Positions 1 through 7,907 of a stretch of 62,895 nt of DNA are shown here, one piece after another. The stretch is from JBLNBQ01 sp050260095 (GTDB lineage: Bacteria > Bacillota > UBA5301 > DYFA01), in assembly GCA_050260095.1 (NCBI GenBank), contig JBLNBQ010000180.1:1-62895 (forward strand). Reading direction: 5' to 3'. A program made the translations under genes and the position numbers. A model generated the notes under the pieces. That model was not told the DNA's origin and did not search any database. It saw only the letters and a program-made list of their open reading frames with translations. Position 1 is the first letter of the stretch; each line of letters begins with the position of its first letter.

Positions 1-386
1 CTGGGGACCTGCCGCTTGAACGATTTCATGTGGATGCCGGCCCGGTAACCCACGCTGCCGCGGACCAGGATGGTGCCGCCCCGCATGGCGTAGCCCATCA
101 CGTCGCCCGCCGAGCCGTGGATGACCACCCGGCCTCCGTTCATGGTGTTGCCCACGCCGTCCTGCGCGTTGCCGTAGACGGTCACCCGCGGGCCGTCCAT
201 GAAGGCGGCCAGGTCGTTGCCGGCGACGCCGTGGACCTGAATCTCCACCTGGTCGACCAGTCCGGTGCCCAAGTACCGGTGGCCGTTCACGCCCGACAGG
301 GTGAACTCCCGCACTCCCTCGGCAATGCCCCGGCGGACCTGCGCGTTGAGTTCACGGTACCCGAGCCCGTTCGCCTTGATCTCCAT
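1..386 (-). CDS. Glutamate synthase GXGXG-domain subunit (partial, runs off left edge)
   Basis: This is the third piece of a split, archaeal-type glutamate synthase. The visible 128 residues show the repeated Gly-rich beta-helix pattern of the GltB C-terminal domain (for example GVGNTMNGGRVVIHG, then GDVMGYAMRGG). In intact GltB this domain is a structural element linking the amidotransferase and FMN domains. The ATG at 386 is preceded by GGGGAGG and lies 5 bases after the stop of the FMN-domain gene, so the two are in one operon. The 3' end lies outside the window. The protein could instead belong to a related GXGXG family (FwdC or the tungsten enzyme subunit), but the upstream partners make glutamate synthase much more likely. 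Confidence 0.9.
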   Translation of the reverse strand, partial: MEIKANGLGYRELNAQVRRGIAEGVREFTLSGVNGHRYLGTGLVDQVEIQVHGVAGNDLAAFMDGPRVTVYGNAQDGVGNTMNGGRVVIHGSAGDVMGYAMRGGTILVRGSVGYRAGIHMKSFKRQVP

Positions 387-391
387 CGCCG

Positions 392-1897
392 CTACCTCCC
401 CGCCGGTTTGACGCCCATGATCTCCATGGCCGTCGCGTCGAGGCCGACCGCCCTAAGCCGCTCCCGGCTCCCCCGCAGGCTCTCGATCGCGTTGAGGCCG
501 AGCGCCCCGAGGATCTCCTTGAGTTCCAGGGACCAGGCCTTGACCAGGTTGGTCAGCCGTTCAGCCGCCACCTCCGGCTCAAGCCGCCGGACGAGTTCGG
601 AACGCTGGGTGGCGATCCCCCACGAGCAGTTGCCGGTGTGGCACCTCTGGCAGAGATGGCAGCCCATCGCCACGAGGGCCGCAGTGCCGATCGCGCAGAA
701 GTCGGCGCCCAAAGCGATTGCCTTGGCCACGTCGGCCGAGGAACGGATCCCGCCGGCGACGATGATCGAGGCGCGGTTGCGGATCCCCTCCTGGCGCAGG
801 CGGTCGTCGACCGCGGCGAGCGCCAGTTCGATCGGGATGCCGACGTGGTCCCGGATGACGGTGGGCGCAGCCCCGGTGCCGCCCCGGAACCCGTCGAGGT
901 ACAGGTAGTCGGCCCCCGCCCGGACCACCCCGGAGGCGATGGCAGCCACGTTATGCACGGCCGCGATCTTCACGCCCACCGGCTTCTCGTAACGGGTGGC
1001 TTCTTTCAAGGCGGCGATGAGCTGGGCGAGGTCTTCGATGGAGTAGATGTCATGGTGCGGCGCCGGCGAGAGGCAGTCGGTGCCGACCGGTACCATCCGG
1101 GTCTCGGAGATCTCGTGGGGAACCTTCTCGCCGGGAAGATGACCCCCGATGCCGGGTTTGGCGCCCTGCCCGATCTTGATCTCCACCGCCGCGCCGGTGT
1201 GCAGGTACTCCGGGGTGACGCCGAAGCGGCCCGAGGCCACCTGGATCACCACGTTGCTGGCGTAGGGGTAGAGGTCCTTGTGCAGGCCGCCCTCGCCGGT
1301 GTTCATCAGGATGCCGCAGGCCCGGGCCGCCATTGCCAGCGCCTTGTGGGCGTTGAGGCTGATGGAGCCGAAGGACATGGCGGCGAAGAGGAGAGGCGTC
1401 TCCAGGGTCAACTGCGGCCCCAGCTCGGTCTCGAGCTTGAGTTCGCCCGCCGGCCCGGTGGTGACCTCGAGACTCTCCGGCTTGCTGCCGAGGTAGGTGC
1501 GCAGCTCCATCGGCTCCCGGAGCGGGTCGATCGACGGGTTGGTCACCTGGCAGGCGTCGAGCAACAGATGATCGAAGTAGCTCGGGTAGGGCTTGTCGTT
1601 GCCCATCGAGGAGAGCAGCATCCCCCCCGACTCCGCCTGCCGCCAGATCGCCTTGCGGTGCTCCTCAGTCCAATGGGCGTTGTAGCGCAGGGCCGTCGGG
1701 TTGCGCTCGATGGTGATGGCGCCTTCCGGGCAGAAAGTGGCGCAGCGATGGCAACCAACGCACTTGCGATCGTCGGAGACCACGCGCTCCAGGAACTGAA
1801 GAGCGCCAAAGCCGCACGACATCACGCAGCGCTTGCACCGGCGGCAGCGCTGGTGGTCGACGCGGTGGAGGAACTCCGGCAGGACCAGGCTGTTCAC
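392..1897 (-). CDS. Glutamate synthase FMN-domain subunit with N-terminal ferredoxin domain
   Basis: This 501-residue protein carries the synthase half of glutamate synthase, which converts 2-oxoglutarate plus ammonia to glutamate. Residues about 15-65 hold two ferredoxin-like Cys clusters (CRRCKRCVMSC and CVGCHRCATFC), expected to bind 4Fe-4S clusters. The rest is the FMN-binding TIM barrel, with the glycine-rich stretch GGTGAAPTV and a Cys cluster (CHLCQRCHTGNC) in the position of the GltB 3Fe-4S site. Its GTG start overlaps the stop of the amidotransferase gene by 4 bases (GTGA), which implies translational coupling. No NADPH-binding GltD-type gene is adjacent, so the electron donor may be ferredoxin; that is inference. 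Confidence 0.92.
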   Translation of the reverse strand: MNSLVLPEFLHRVDHQRCRRCKRCVMSCGFGALQFLERVVSDDRKCVGCHRCATFCPEGAITIERNPTALRYNAHWTEEHRKAIWRQAESGGMLLSSMGNDKPYPSYFDHLLLDACQVTNPSIDPLREPMELRTYLGSKPESLEVTTGPAGELKLETELGPQLTLETPLLFAAMSFGSISLNAHKALAMAARACGILMNTGEGGLHKDLYPYASNVVIQVASGRFGVTPEYLHTGAAVEIKIGQGAKPGIGGHLPGEKVPHEISETRMVPVGTDCLSPAPHHDIYSIEDLAQLIAALKEATRYEKPVGVKIAAVHNVAAIASGVVRAGADYLYLDGFRGGTGAAPTVIRDHVGIPIELALAAVDDRLRQEGIRNRASIIVAGGIRSSADVAKAIALGADFCAIGTAALVAMGCHLCQRCHTGNCSWGIATQRSELVRRLEPEVAAERLTNLVKAWSLELKEILGALGLNAIESLRGSRERLRAVGLDATAMEIMGVKPAGR

Positions 1898-3006
1898 GCG
1901 ACTTCCTCCTCCATCAGCACTTCAGCATCCATCTCGGCCACGATCGGCTCTCCCCCGCGGGCGTACCAGAGCCGGTCGACGGACGGGCAGATCTCTCGGA
2001 TGGCCGCTTCCTCGCTCGCCATGTAGACCATGTCCCCGTGCTCGGCGGCCACCATCGGCCGCAGTTTGATGCGGTCGTTCAGGCCGATCATCCCGGCCCG
2101 GTTGGCGACGATGATGCTGAACGGCCCGTTGAGCAGGGCGGAACCGTAGACCATGCGCAGGGCCCGCATCGCCTTGGCTTCCTCGGGCGGGCACGCGTCG
2201 ATCTCGTTCCAGAAGGGCGCCGCCAACACCAGGGAGGCAGCCTTGAAGGGGAGACCGTGACGCCGCTGGAGCAGGTCGAAGAGGTAGGCGACCACCTCTG
2301 TGTCGGTTCCCAGGCGGCAGAGGTAACCGTTCATCTCAAGGTAGCGCTTGTTGATTCCGTAGGACGAAATCTCCCCGTTGTGCACGACCGTCCAGTCGAG
2401 GAGCCCGAAGGGATGGGCCCCGCCCCACCAGCCCGGGGTGTTGGTCGGGAAACGCCCGTGAGAGGTCCACAGGTAACCCTGGTACTCCTCGAGACGGTAG
2501 AACCGCCCGATGTCCTCGGGGTAGCCGACGCCTTTGAAGACCCCCATGTTCTTCCCGCTCGAAGCGACGAACGCGCCCCGGAACCGGTCGTGGATCTCCA
2601 TGACCGTCCCAACCACGAAGTCCTCTTCGGTGAGGTACTCGTTCTGTTCCAGCAGGCGTTCGGGCCGCACTTCGAGGAAGTAACGCCAGAGGAGAGGCGG
2701 ATCGGTGATGGAGGCGACCGGGCGCGTCTGAATCGTCTCCGCCCCGTGCACGATGAACCGCCGGCGCAAGTACTCCTCGACCTGGTCGCGGGCCGCCTCC
2801 GACTCGTACATCATGTGGAAAGCGTAGCACGACTTGAACTCGGGGTAGCAGCCGTAGACTGCGAACCCGCCGCCGAGGCCGTTGGAACGGTCATGCATCA
2901 CTGCGATGGACCGGATGATCGTCTCGCCGTCATGAAGGACACCGCGGCGGCTGATGAAGCCACTGATCGCGCAACCCGAGGGGATGCGCGGGTCAACCAG
3001 CCACAT
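1894..3006 (-). CDS. Glutamine amidotransferase class II subunit of split glutamate synthase
   Basis: This 370-residue subunit should hydrolyse glutamine and pass ammonia to the FMN subunit encoded next. It shows class II (Ntn-type) amidotransferase features: a Cys near the N-terminus (SGCAISG, Cys12), then GRFPTNTPG and the HNGEISSYG motif that binds glutamine. The frame is open further upstream, but the ATG at 3006 has a perfect AGGAGGG site 5 bases before it and gives the usual short N-terminus, so it is chosen. The catalytic Cys is not residue 2 as in classical GltB. Either N-terminal processing is needed or the subfamily differs; the 'MxxxxIPSGCAISG' layout is what I expect for the archaeal-type proteins. 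Confidence 0.9.
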   Translation of the reverse strand: MWLVDPRIPSGCAISGFISRRGVLHDGETIIRSIAVMHDRSNGLGGGFAVYGCYPEFKSCYAFHMMYESEAARDQVEEYLRRRFIVHGAETIQTRPVASITDPPLLWRYFLEVRPERLLEQNEYLTEEDFVVGTVMEIHDRFRGAFVASSGKNMGVFKGVGYPEDIGRFYRLEEYQGYLWTSHGRFPTNTPGWWGGAHPFGLLDWTVVHNGEISSYGINKRYLEMNGYLCRLGTDTEVVAYLFDLLQRRHGLPFKAASLVLAAPFWNEIDACPPEEAKAMRALRMVYGSALLNGPFSIIVANRAGMIGLNDRIKLRPMVAAEHGDMVYMASEEAAIREICPSVDRLWYARGGEPIVAEMDAEVLMEEEVA

Positions 3007-3033
3007 TCCTACTCCCTCCTCTGGATCACGCTG

Positions 3034-3070
3034 AAAAAGCGTGCTCCGGGGTGGCCGCCCCGGAGCACGC
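3034..3070 (-). terminator. Intrinsic terminator in the leader of the glutamate synthase operon (probable attenuator)
   Basis: On the minus strand a perfect 13-bp stem (3058-3070 with 3039-3051, 6-base loop) is followed directly by five T residues (3034-3038). It ends only 28 bases before the first gene's start codon. It therefore lies inside the mRNA leader of the gltB-like operon, not at a gene end, and is best read as a conditional attenuator. It might also stop readthrough from rex, which ends at 3262 on the same strand. Confidence 0.75.
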
Positions 3071-3261
3071 GCCAATAGGCCTTCGATGCGAGAGCGAGCT
3101 TCACCCAGCGGCCTACTCCCTACGCCCTGCTACGCCTTCCGGGGCCGCCGCTTTGCACGATGCAAAACGGCGTTCCACACTTCCCGGTATTGTATTCCGC
3201 CCCAGCAGGGTGATTCCTTCCCTTACCCGCATGAATACAAGATTCTTGGATAGCTAATCTC
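3071..3261 (-). promoter_or_regulatory. Structured leader between rex and the glutamate synthase operon
   Basis: This gene-free stretch upstream of the attenuator contains a TACAAT hexamer that could serve as a -10 box (about 3204-3209, minus strand) without a convincing -35. It also has an 11-bp hairpin at 3147-3171 whose arms contain TTTGCA/TGCAAA (one G-U pair), and a further possible stem pairing AGTAGGC with GCCTATT just before the terminator. The order hairpin, helix, terminator looks like a cis-acting RNA. I compared it mentally with T-box, glutamine, lysine, SAM and THF riboswitch consensus elements and found no full match, so no class is assigned. Confidence 0.4.
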
Positions 3262-3903
3262 TTACAGTTGCCGGTTCGCCCTGGCCACGAACCAGGAGAC
3301 CGTGGCCAACCCCACCGCCAGGTCTTCGTTGCGCACGACGATGCCCGGCGGCACCTTGAGCGTGACCGGCGCGAAGTTCCAGATCCCGCGGACTCCGCCG
3401 GCTACCAGCGCGTTGGCGACCGCCTGCGCCGCCGGCGCGGGCACCGCGATGATGCCCAGCGTGATCTCGGAGCCCGCCAGGACCTCACCGATGCGCTCCA
3501 CCGAAAGAATTTCGGAGTCGCCGAGCTTCCGGCCGATGAGCTGCGGGTCGCTGTCGAACAGGGCCGCGATGCGCAGGCCGAACCGGTGGAAGCCGGGATA
3601 GTTATGGATGGCGCTCCCCAGCTTTCCGACGCCCACCAGGGCGGCGGAGGTCACCCTCTTCAGGCCCAGCACCGACTCGAGCGCGACGAGCAACTCGCCA
3701 ACCTGGTAGCCGATGCCGGGGCGCCCGCACTGGGAGATGAAGGTCAAGTCTTTGCGGACCTGCGCCGCGTCGACCCCGGCGCGCTTGCCCAGCTCGTCGG
3801 AGGAGATGACCTCCTTGCGGCTGTCGCGACACGCCTCGAGGATGCGGTAATAGAGGAACAACCGCTCCAGCGTAGGTTTGGGTATGGCAGGTGTCTGCTT
3901 CAC
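3262..3903 (-). CDS. rex: Redox-sensing transcriptional repressor Rex
   Basis: This 213-residue protein matches Rex, a homodimeric repressor that senses the NADH/NAD+ ratio. The N-terminal winged helix covers about residues 10-75 (RLFLYYRILEAC, then QVRKDLTFISQCGRPGIGY). It is followed by a Rossmann fold with the NAD motif VGVGKLGSAI and the FDSDP strand end. The C-terminal SWFVARANRQL resembles the domain-swapped helix of Rex. The GTG at 3903 follows GGAGGG by 8 bases and gives the normal family length; longer frames upstream lack a binding site. It is followed on the same strand by the glutamate synthase operon. Rex usually controls fermentation and respiration genes; no clear Rex operator (TTGTGAA-type palindrome) was found here. 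Confidence 0.93.
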   Translation of the reverse strand: MKQTPAIPKPTLERLFLYYRILEACRDSRKEVISSDELGKRAGVDAAQVRKDLTFISQCGRPGIGYQVGELLVALESVLGLKRVTSAALVGVGKLGSAIHNYPGFHRFGLRIAALFDSDPQLIGRKLGDSEILSVERIGEVLAGSEITLGIIAVPAPAAQAVANALVAGGVRGIWNFAPVTLKVPPGIVVRNEDLAVGLATVSWFVARANRQL

Positions 3904-4025
3904 CGTTCGCTCCCTCCACTCACACCCGCAGGCCGGGCGCGGCCCTCTCTTTCCCTCCCGGCTTGACGGTTCCCAGGCGGCGCGATATGCTCCACAAAGA
4001 ACCTCTTTCGGAAAGGGGAGCCGGC

Positions 4026-4943
4026 GTGACTCGAGACAAGGCGCATTCCCGGGGCACCGTGCTGGTTCTGATCTCTGCGGCGGCCTTTGGCGCGCTCGCG
4101 ATCTTCGCAAAGCTGGCCTACGCGGTCGGGCTCACCGCCCTCACGGCGCTCAACTGGCGTTTCATCCTGGCCACCCTGTTAATGGCGGCTTACCTTGGGC
4201 TGACGGGCCGTTCCTGGCGGGTAAAGCCGCGGGAGGCGCTAACCCTGCTCGCCCTGGGCGGGCTGGGCTATGCGGCCCAATCGAGCCTCTTTTTCGCTTC
4301 GCTCCGGTATATCCCTGCCTCGGCCACCTCAATGTTGCTTTATACCTATCCGGCGCTGGTGTCGGTCCTCTCGTTCACCCTCTGGCGGACGCCGCTGGGC
4401 ACCCGGCACCTGCTGGCGCTCCTGGCAGCGGGAGCGGGGACCTTCCTGCTCCTCTGGAGCCCGAGTCTCCATCTCAACCCGGCCGGGACGGCCCTGGGGC
4501 TCGGCGCAGCGCTGGTCTACTCCTTCTACCTCCTGGCCAACCAACGCTTGGTAAGAGGTGTGGACGCCGCGGTCGCCTCCGCGTACATCATGGCCGGAAC
4601 GGCCGTGACCTTCACCCTGACGAACGTGGTGCAGGGGACGTTCACCTGTCGCCTCGGCCCCTCCGCCTGGCTGGCCGTGACCCTCATGGCGGCGATCTCA
4701 ACCAACATCGCCATCGTCACCCTCCTGGCGGGCATCCGCTACGTAGGGGCGGAGGCAGCCAGCGTCCTGTCCACGTTTGAGCCAGTCGTCACCGTCGCCT
4801 TGTCCGTCCTCTTCCTCGGTGAACGGCTCTCTGCCCCTCAGACCGTGGGGGGCCTGCTCATTGCGAGCGGGGTGGTTCTGCTCCACCTGCCAGTTCGCTC
4901 GCGCCCAGCGCCCGGACGCCCGGCTTCGCCTGTCCGGGCTTAG
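4026..4943 (+). CDS. EamA/DMT-family inner-membrane exporter
   Basis: This 305-residue hydrophobic protein has two repeated EamA halves and about ten predicted membrane helices. The typical DMT pattern is visible: FGALAIFAKLAY in helix 1, the motif after helix 3-4 (YIPASATSMLLYTYP) and its echo in the second half (YVGAEAASVLSTFEPVVTV, then FLGERLS). Members export amino acids or other metabolites; the substrate cannot be read from sequence. The GTG start at 4026 is preceded by AGGGGAG. Its 3' end overlaps the 3' end of the convergent phosphodiesterase gene by 86 bases, so both stop codons lie inside the other gene. Confidence 0.85.
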   Translation: MTRDKAHSRGTVLVLISAAAFGALAIFAKLAYAVGLTALTALNWRFILATLLMAAYLGLTGRSWRVKPREALTLLALGGLGYAAQSSLFFASLRYIPASATSMLLYTYPALVSVLSFTLWRTPLGTRHLLALLAAGAGTFLLLWSPSLHLNPAGTALGLGAALVYSFYLLANQRLVRGVDAAVASAYIMAGTAVTFTLTNVVQGTFTCRLGPSAWLAVTLMAAISTNIAIVTLLAGIRYVGAEAASVLSTFEPVVTVALSVLFLGERLSAPQTVGGLLIASGVVLLHLPVRSRPAPGRPASPVRA

Positions 4944-6684
4944 GCGACGTCCCGCCGGACGCCGGCCGGCGTCCGAGTAGGAGAGCCGCGCCCGGGAGCA
5001 GCACGGCCGCCGGGAAGAGGAAGCCCAACTGCAGCAGGGCAGCCAACTGGAGGAACCCGATCTTGAACTCGGGCAGGAAGCGGACCACGGCGAAACCGTT
5101 GGCCACGTAGCCGGCTGCCACGACCACGAGCAGCCAGGCGGCCAAGCCGGCGACCAAGGCCAGCGCCAGGCTGGCGCTTTCCCCCCGCGGCCGCCGCTTC
5201 GCCACCAGCAGAAAGATGGCGCCGACCGCAGTGAGCGCCAGGTATTCCGGCAAGGCGAACAGGCGGAGGAAATCGAGCACGGACGTGCCGGGCAGCGCGC
5301 CCAGCGACCAGACGTGGCCCGTGAGGAACTGATAGCCGAGGGCGTCCAGGCCGAGGACCAGCGTCGAAGCGGCCAACCCGGCCCCCATCTGCCCTGTGAG
5401 GCGCGCCACCACCAATCCGAGCAGCACCAGCCCCAGGCCGAGCGGAAGCCGCCTGAGCCGGGCAAGCCAGACGGTCCAGGCGCGCCGGCGATTCAAGTCG
5501 CCAAGCAGTTGGGCGTGCGACGCCTCGGCCCGGGCGATCGCCTCGCCGAACCGCCCCTGCAAATAGAGGTTGTGCGCCTCGCCGGCCTCTCCTGCGGCCT
5601 CCTCGACCACCCGGTCGATGCGCCCCGCCTTGCGACCCTGCAGCGCCCCGAAGTACGCCTTGGCGTACTCCACGGTTTCGGCGCTCTGCACGACCAACCA
5701 GGCGGCGCGTTGGGGTTCGGAGGCGGAGAGGGCGTCCCAGCGGGGGTCGCCCGAGGCTTCCAGAGGCGGCGCGATGCCGAGCAGGGCCGCCACCGTCGGG
5801 GCGGTCGCTATGACCTCCCCGACCTGCAGCCGCCCGGGCCGGATCCCCCGGCCCACCGCCACCCAGGGCACCGTGAGCACGTCGGCTTCCCCGCCGCCGT
5901 GGCCGCTGCCGCCCCCGTTGTTGTGGGCCAGATGCCCGTGGTCGGCCGTCACCAGAAGCGTATCCTTGGACCAGTCGAGGAGGGCGGCGATCTGCCTGAG
6001 CCGGTCGTCGGCCTCGCGGGCCGCCTGAAGATACCTGGGGCTGGCGCCCCCGTAGCGATGCCCCGCGTCGTCGACGCCGCAGAGGTGGATCAGGGTGAAG
6101 TCGGCCTTATCCTGTCTTAAGGTCTGAAGGGCGTCGGCCAGCACGAGGCGGTCGAAGGTCGGGCTATGGGTGGCCGCGTCGGGATACAGGTAAGGGTAGT
6201 CGATCCGGCCGTCGGAGATCTCGCCCCACCACTCGTCGCCCACGACGGCGGAACGGAGCCCGGCCGCCCGGAGGCGCTGGAAGAGGTGGTCGGTCGCAAC
6301 GGGGCCGGAATGGGCGTTGAGGGTCACCCCGTGCACTTCCGGCCATGCGCCGGTGAGCAGGGTGGCGTACCCTGGCTTGGAGAAGGAGGGCGTGCGCGTC
6401 ATGAACTCGGTCCACGCCCCCTGGCGCCGCAGGGACGAGAGGAAAGGCATCTGCTGCGAGACGTCGTTGCGCAGGCCGTCGACCACCACGAGCACCACCC
6501 GGCCGGTCAACGGCTCGAGGGGGGGCAGCCTGTTCCAGGCGGGCTCGGTGCCGGCCCCATACGGGCTGCGGTACTTCTCCAGCGAAGCCTGGCTGTAGCT
6601 GGCCAGCCGGAGCGCCCCCGCCGAAAACGCGCCCAATACCAGGATCAGCATCACCGGAAGCGCCGCCTTGCGCCACACGGTCAT
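4858..6684 (-). CDS. Membrane-anchored alkaline-phosphatase-superfamily phosphodiesterase
   Basis: The 608-residue protein starts with a signal-anchor helix (about residues 10-30). An alkaline phosphatase superfamily domain (about 60-370) follows, then several C-terminal membrane helices. Metal-site motifs are visible: VVVDGLR, the nucleophile region TPSFSKPGYATLLTG, GVDDAGH, TADHGH and GSGHGG. This combination resembles type I phosphodiesterase/nucleotide pyrophosphatase or phosphoethanolamine-transferase-like proteins acting outside the cytoplasmic membrane. The ATG at 6684 is chosen because AGAGGGGG precedes it; the ATG 24 bases upstream has no binding site. It lies downstream of the small DUF4384-like gene and overlaps the EamA gene at its 3' end. 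The substrate is unknown. Confidence 0.83.
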   Translation of the reverse strand: MTVWRKAALPVMLILVLGAFSAGALRLASYSQASLEKYRSPYGAGTEPAWNRLPPLEPLTGRVVLVVVDGLRNDVSQQMPFLSSLRRQGAWTEFMTRTPSFSKPGYATLLTGAWPEVHGVTLNAHSGPVATDHLFQRLRAAGLRSAVVGDEWWGEISDGRIDYPYLYPDAATHSPTFDRLVLADALQTLRQDKADFTLIHLCGVDDAGHRYGGASPRYLQAAREADDRLRQIAALLDWSKDTLLVTADHGHLAHNNGGGSGHGGGEADVLTVPWVAVGRGIRPGRLQVGEVIATAPTVAALLGIAPPLEASGDPRWDALSASEPQRAAWLVVQSAETVEYAKAYFGALQGRKAGRIDRVVEEAAGEAGEAHNLYLQGRFGEAIARAEASHAQLLGDLNRRRAWTVWLARLRRLPLGLGLVLLGLVVARLTGQMGAGLAASTLVLGLDALGYQFLTGHVWSLGALPGTSVLDFLRLFALPEYLALTAVGAIFLLVAKRRPRGESASLALALVAGLAAWLLVVVAAGYVANGFAVVRFLPEFKIGFLQLAALLQLGFLFPAAVLLPGAALLLGRRPASGGTSPKPGQAKPGVRALGASELAGGAEPPRSQ

Positions 6685-6738
6685 CGCCCCCTCTGCCTTT
6701 CCCCGCATTTCGCCGGGCGGGGGCGCCCCTCCTGCCGC

Positions 6739-7200
6739 TTACAGAATGGGACCTCCCCCACCGGGAACCGCCGGCCGGACCTCATAGGTCGCCACGGCCA
6801 CCCCGGCCTGGGTGGGGTCGGCCCCGCCGGGGAGCCGGGCCAGGGCCACCACCACCACCTGCTCGGAGCCGAGCGGCGGCGCCGCTACGAAGGAGTAGGC
6901 CGAGGTTCCCGGCACGGTGCGGGTCACCCCCGCATGCAGCAGGTTATCCTCTTCCCACACGTTGGGGAAGACCTGCTTCATCTCCCCGGCAGCCGAAACG
7001 TTGTAGACCCAGACGTAGGCGTCCCGGTCCACCGTAAGGCGCAGTTCGACCCGCTCGCCGATATGATATATTCCATGCGCCGCCCCGGTCTCCACCACGA
7101 TCCCCACGGGACCGCCTCCGGCCGGCGCTTCCGCCGTGGCCGCCGGCGACAGTGCGAGGACCGACAACAACCCGAGCAGAAGGAGGAAACGACGCCACAC
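6739..7200 (-). CDS. Secreted DUF4384-like protein
   Basis: This 153-residue protein has an N-terminal signal peptide (RRFLLLLGLLSVLALS followed by AATAEA) and a beta-rich body. The sequence YHIGERVELRLTVDRDAYVWVYNV matches the start of DUF4384 domains, which are often found in secreted or surface proteins that bear on envelope stress; GEMKQVFPN is also typical. Several GTG/ATG frames are possible. The GTG at 7200 lies 8 bases after AAAGGAGG and starts just before the signal sequence, so it is preferred. It is followed on the same strand by the membrane phosphodiesterase gene. No function is assigned beyond an extracytoplasmic location. Confidence 0.7.
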   Translation of the reverse strand: MWRRFLLLLGLLSVLALSPAATAEAPAGGGPVGIVVETGAAHGIYHIGERVELRLTVDRDAYVWVYNVSAAGEMKQVFPNVWEEDNLLHAGVTRTVPGTSAYSFVAAPPLGSEQVVVVALARLPGGADPTQAGVAVATYEVRPAVPGGGGPIL

Positions 7201-7316
7201 AGCACACACCTCCTTTGCCAGTTTGCGGCAAGTGAGGCGCAAATATGCCAATGGCGGAAGGAAAATCCGCGCTCAGCGCCAAGGAATAGCAGAAATCCTG
7301 CTTAGGAGGGTAGCCT

Positions 7317-7907
7317 GTGGATCGATCCCGAATCTTCGACCTGCGGAGCCTGGCCGCCGTGGCCCTCTTCGCCGCGGTGATCGGCGTCTTGGCCTTCGTC
7401 TCCCTGCCCTTGCCTTTCAGCCCGGTTCCCCTCTCCGGCCAAAGCTTCGGCGTCATGCTGGCCGGCGCGCTGCTGGGTCCCCGCCGCGGACCGCTGGCCG
7501 TCGCCGCGTACCTGCTCCTGGGCGTGTGCGGCCTGCCGGTCTTCGCCGGCGGCAAGGCCGGCCCAGGGGTCCTTACGGGCCCCACCGGCGGCTACCTGTG
7601 GGGGTTCGTCCTGGGTTCCGCGGTGACGGGGGCCCTGGCGGGGGTCCATAGGGAACGTCCCGCCTGGCAGACCTTGAGCGGACTGATCCTCGGCGGAATC
7701 GTGGCCGTCTATGCGCTGGGCGTGACGCAACTCGCCGCGGTGGCGGGGCTGTCCCTCCGCCAGGCAGTGGCCGCGGGAGTGCTCCCCTTCCTCCCCGGCG
7801 ACCTAGTCAAGGCCGTCGCGGCGGCCGCGGTGGTTCGGCGCCCTTCCATGCGCCTGATGGTGCGCGACTATTTCGGCGGGCAGGCTATTCCGCCGCCTGC
7901 TGCGTGA
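7317..7907 (+). CDS. bioY: Biotin transporter substrate-binding subunit BioY
   Basis: BioY is the membrane S-component of an energy-coupling-factor biotin transporter. The 196-residue protein shows the diagnostic order: an N-terminal helix, PLPFSPVPLSGQSFGVMLAG, LLGPRRGPLAV, GLPVFAGGKAGPG, and LTGPTGGYLWGF, followed by further helices (six in total expected). The GTG start is preceded by TAGGAGGG. No energy-coupling module (EcfA, EcfT) lies nearby, so it would use a shared one encoded elsewhere. I saw no BirA operator in the 115 bases upstream. The last 23 bases overlap the convergent radical-SAM gene. Confidence 0.93.
   Translation: MDRSRIFDLRSLAAVALFAAVIGVLAFVSLPLPFSPVPLSGQSFGVMLAGALLGPRRGPLAVAAYLLLGVCGLPVFAGGKAGPGVLTGPTGGYLWGFVLGSAVTGALAGVHRERPAWQTLSGLILGGIVAVYALGVTQLAAVAGLSLRQAVAAGVLPFLPGDLVKAVAAAAVVRRPSMRLMVRDYFGGQAIPPPAA

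Noticed and set aside
3071..3261. T-box, glutamine, lysine, SAM or THF riboswitch in the gltB leader
   Set aside because: Single fragments such as GGGAGTAGG and CGAAGG resemble parts of known consensus sequences, but none of the full conserved cores is present.
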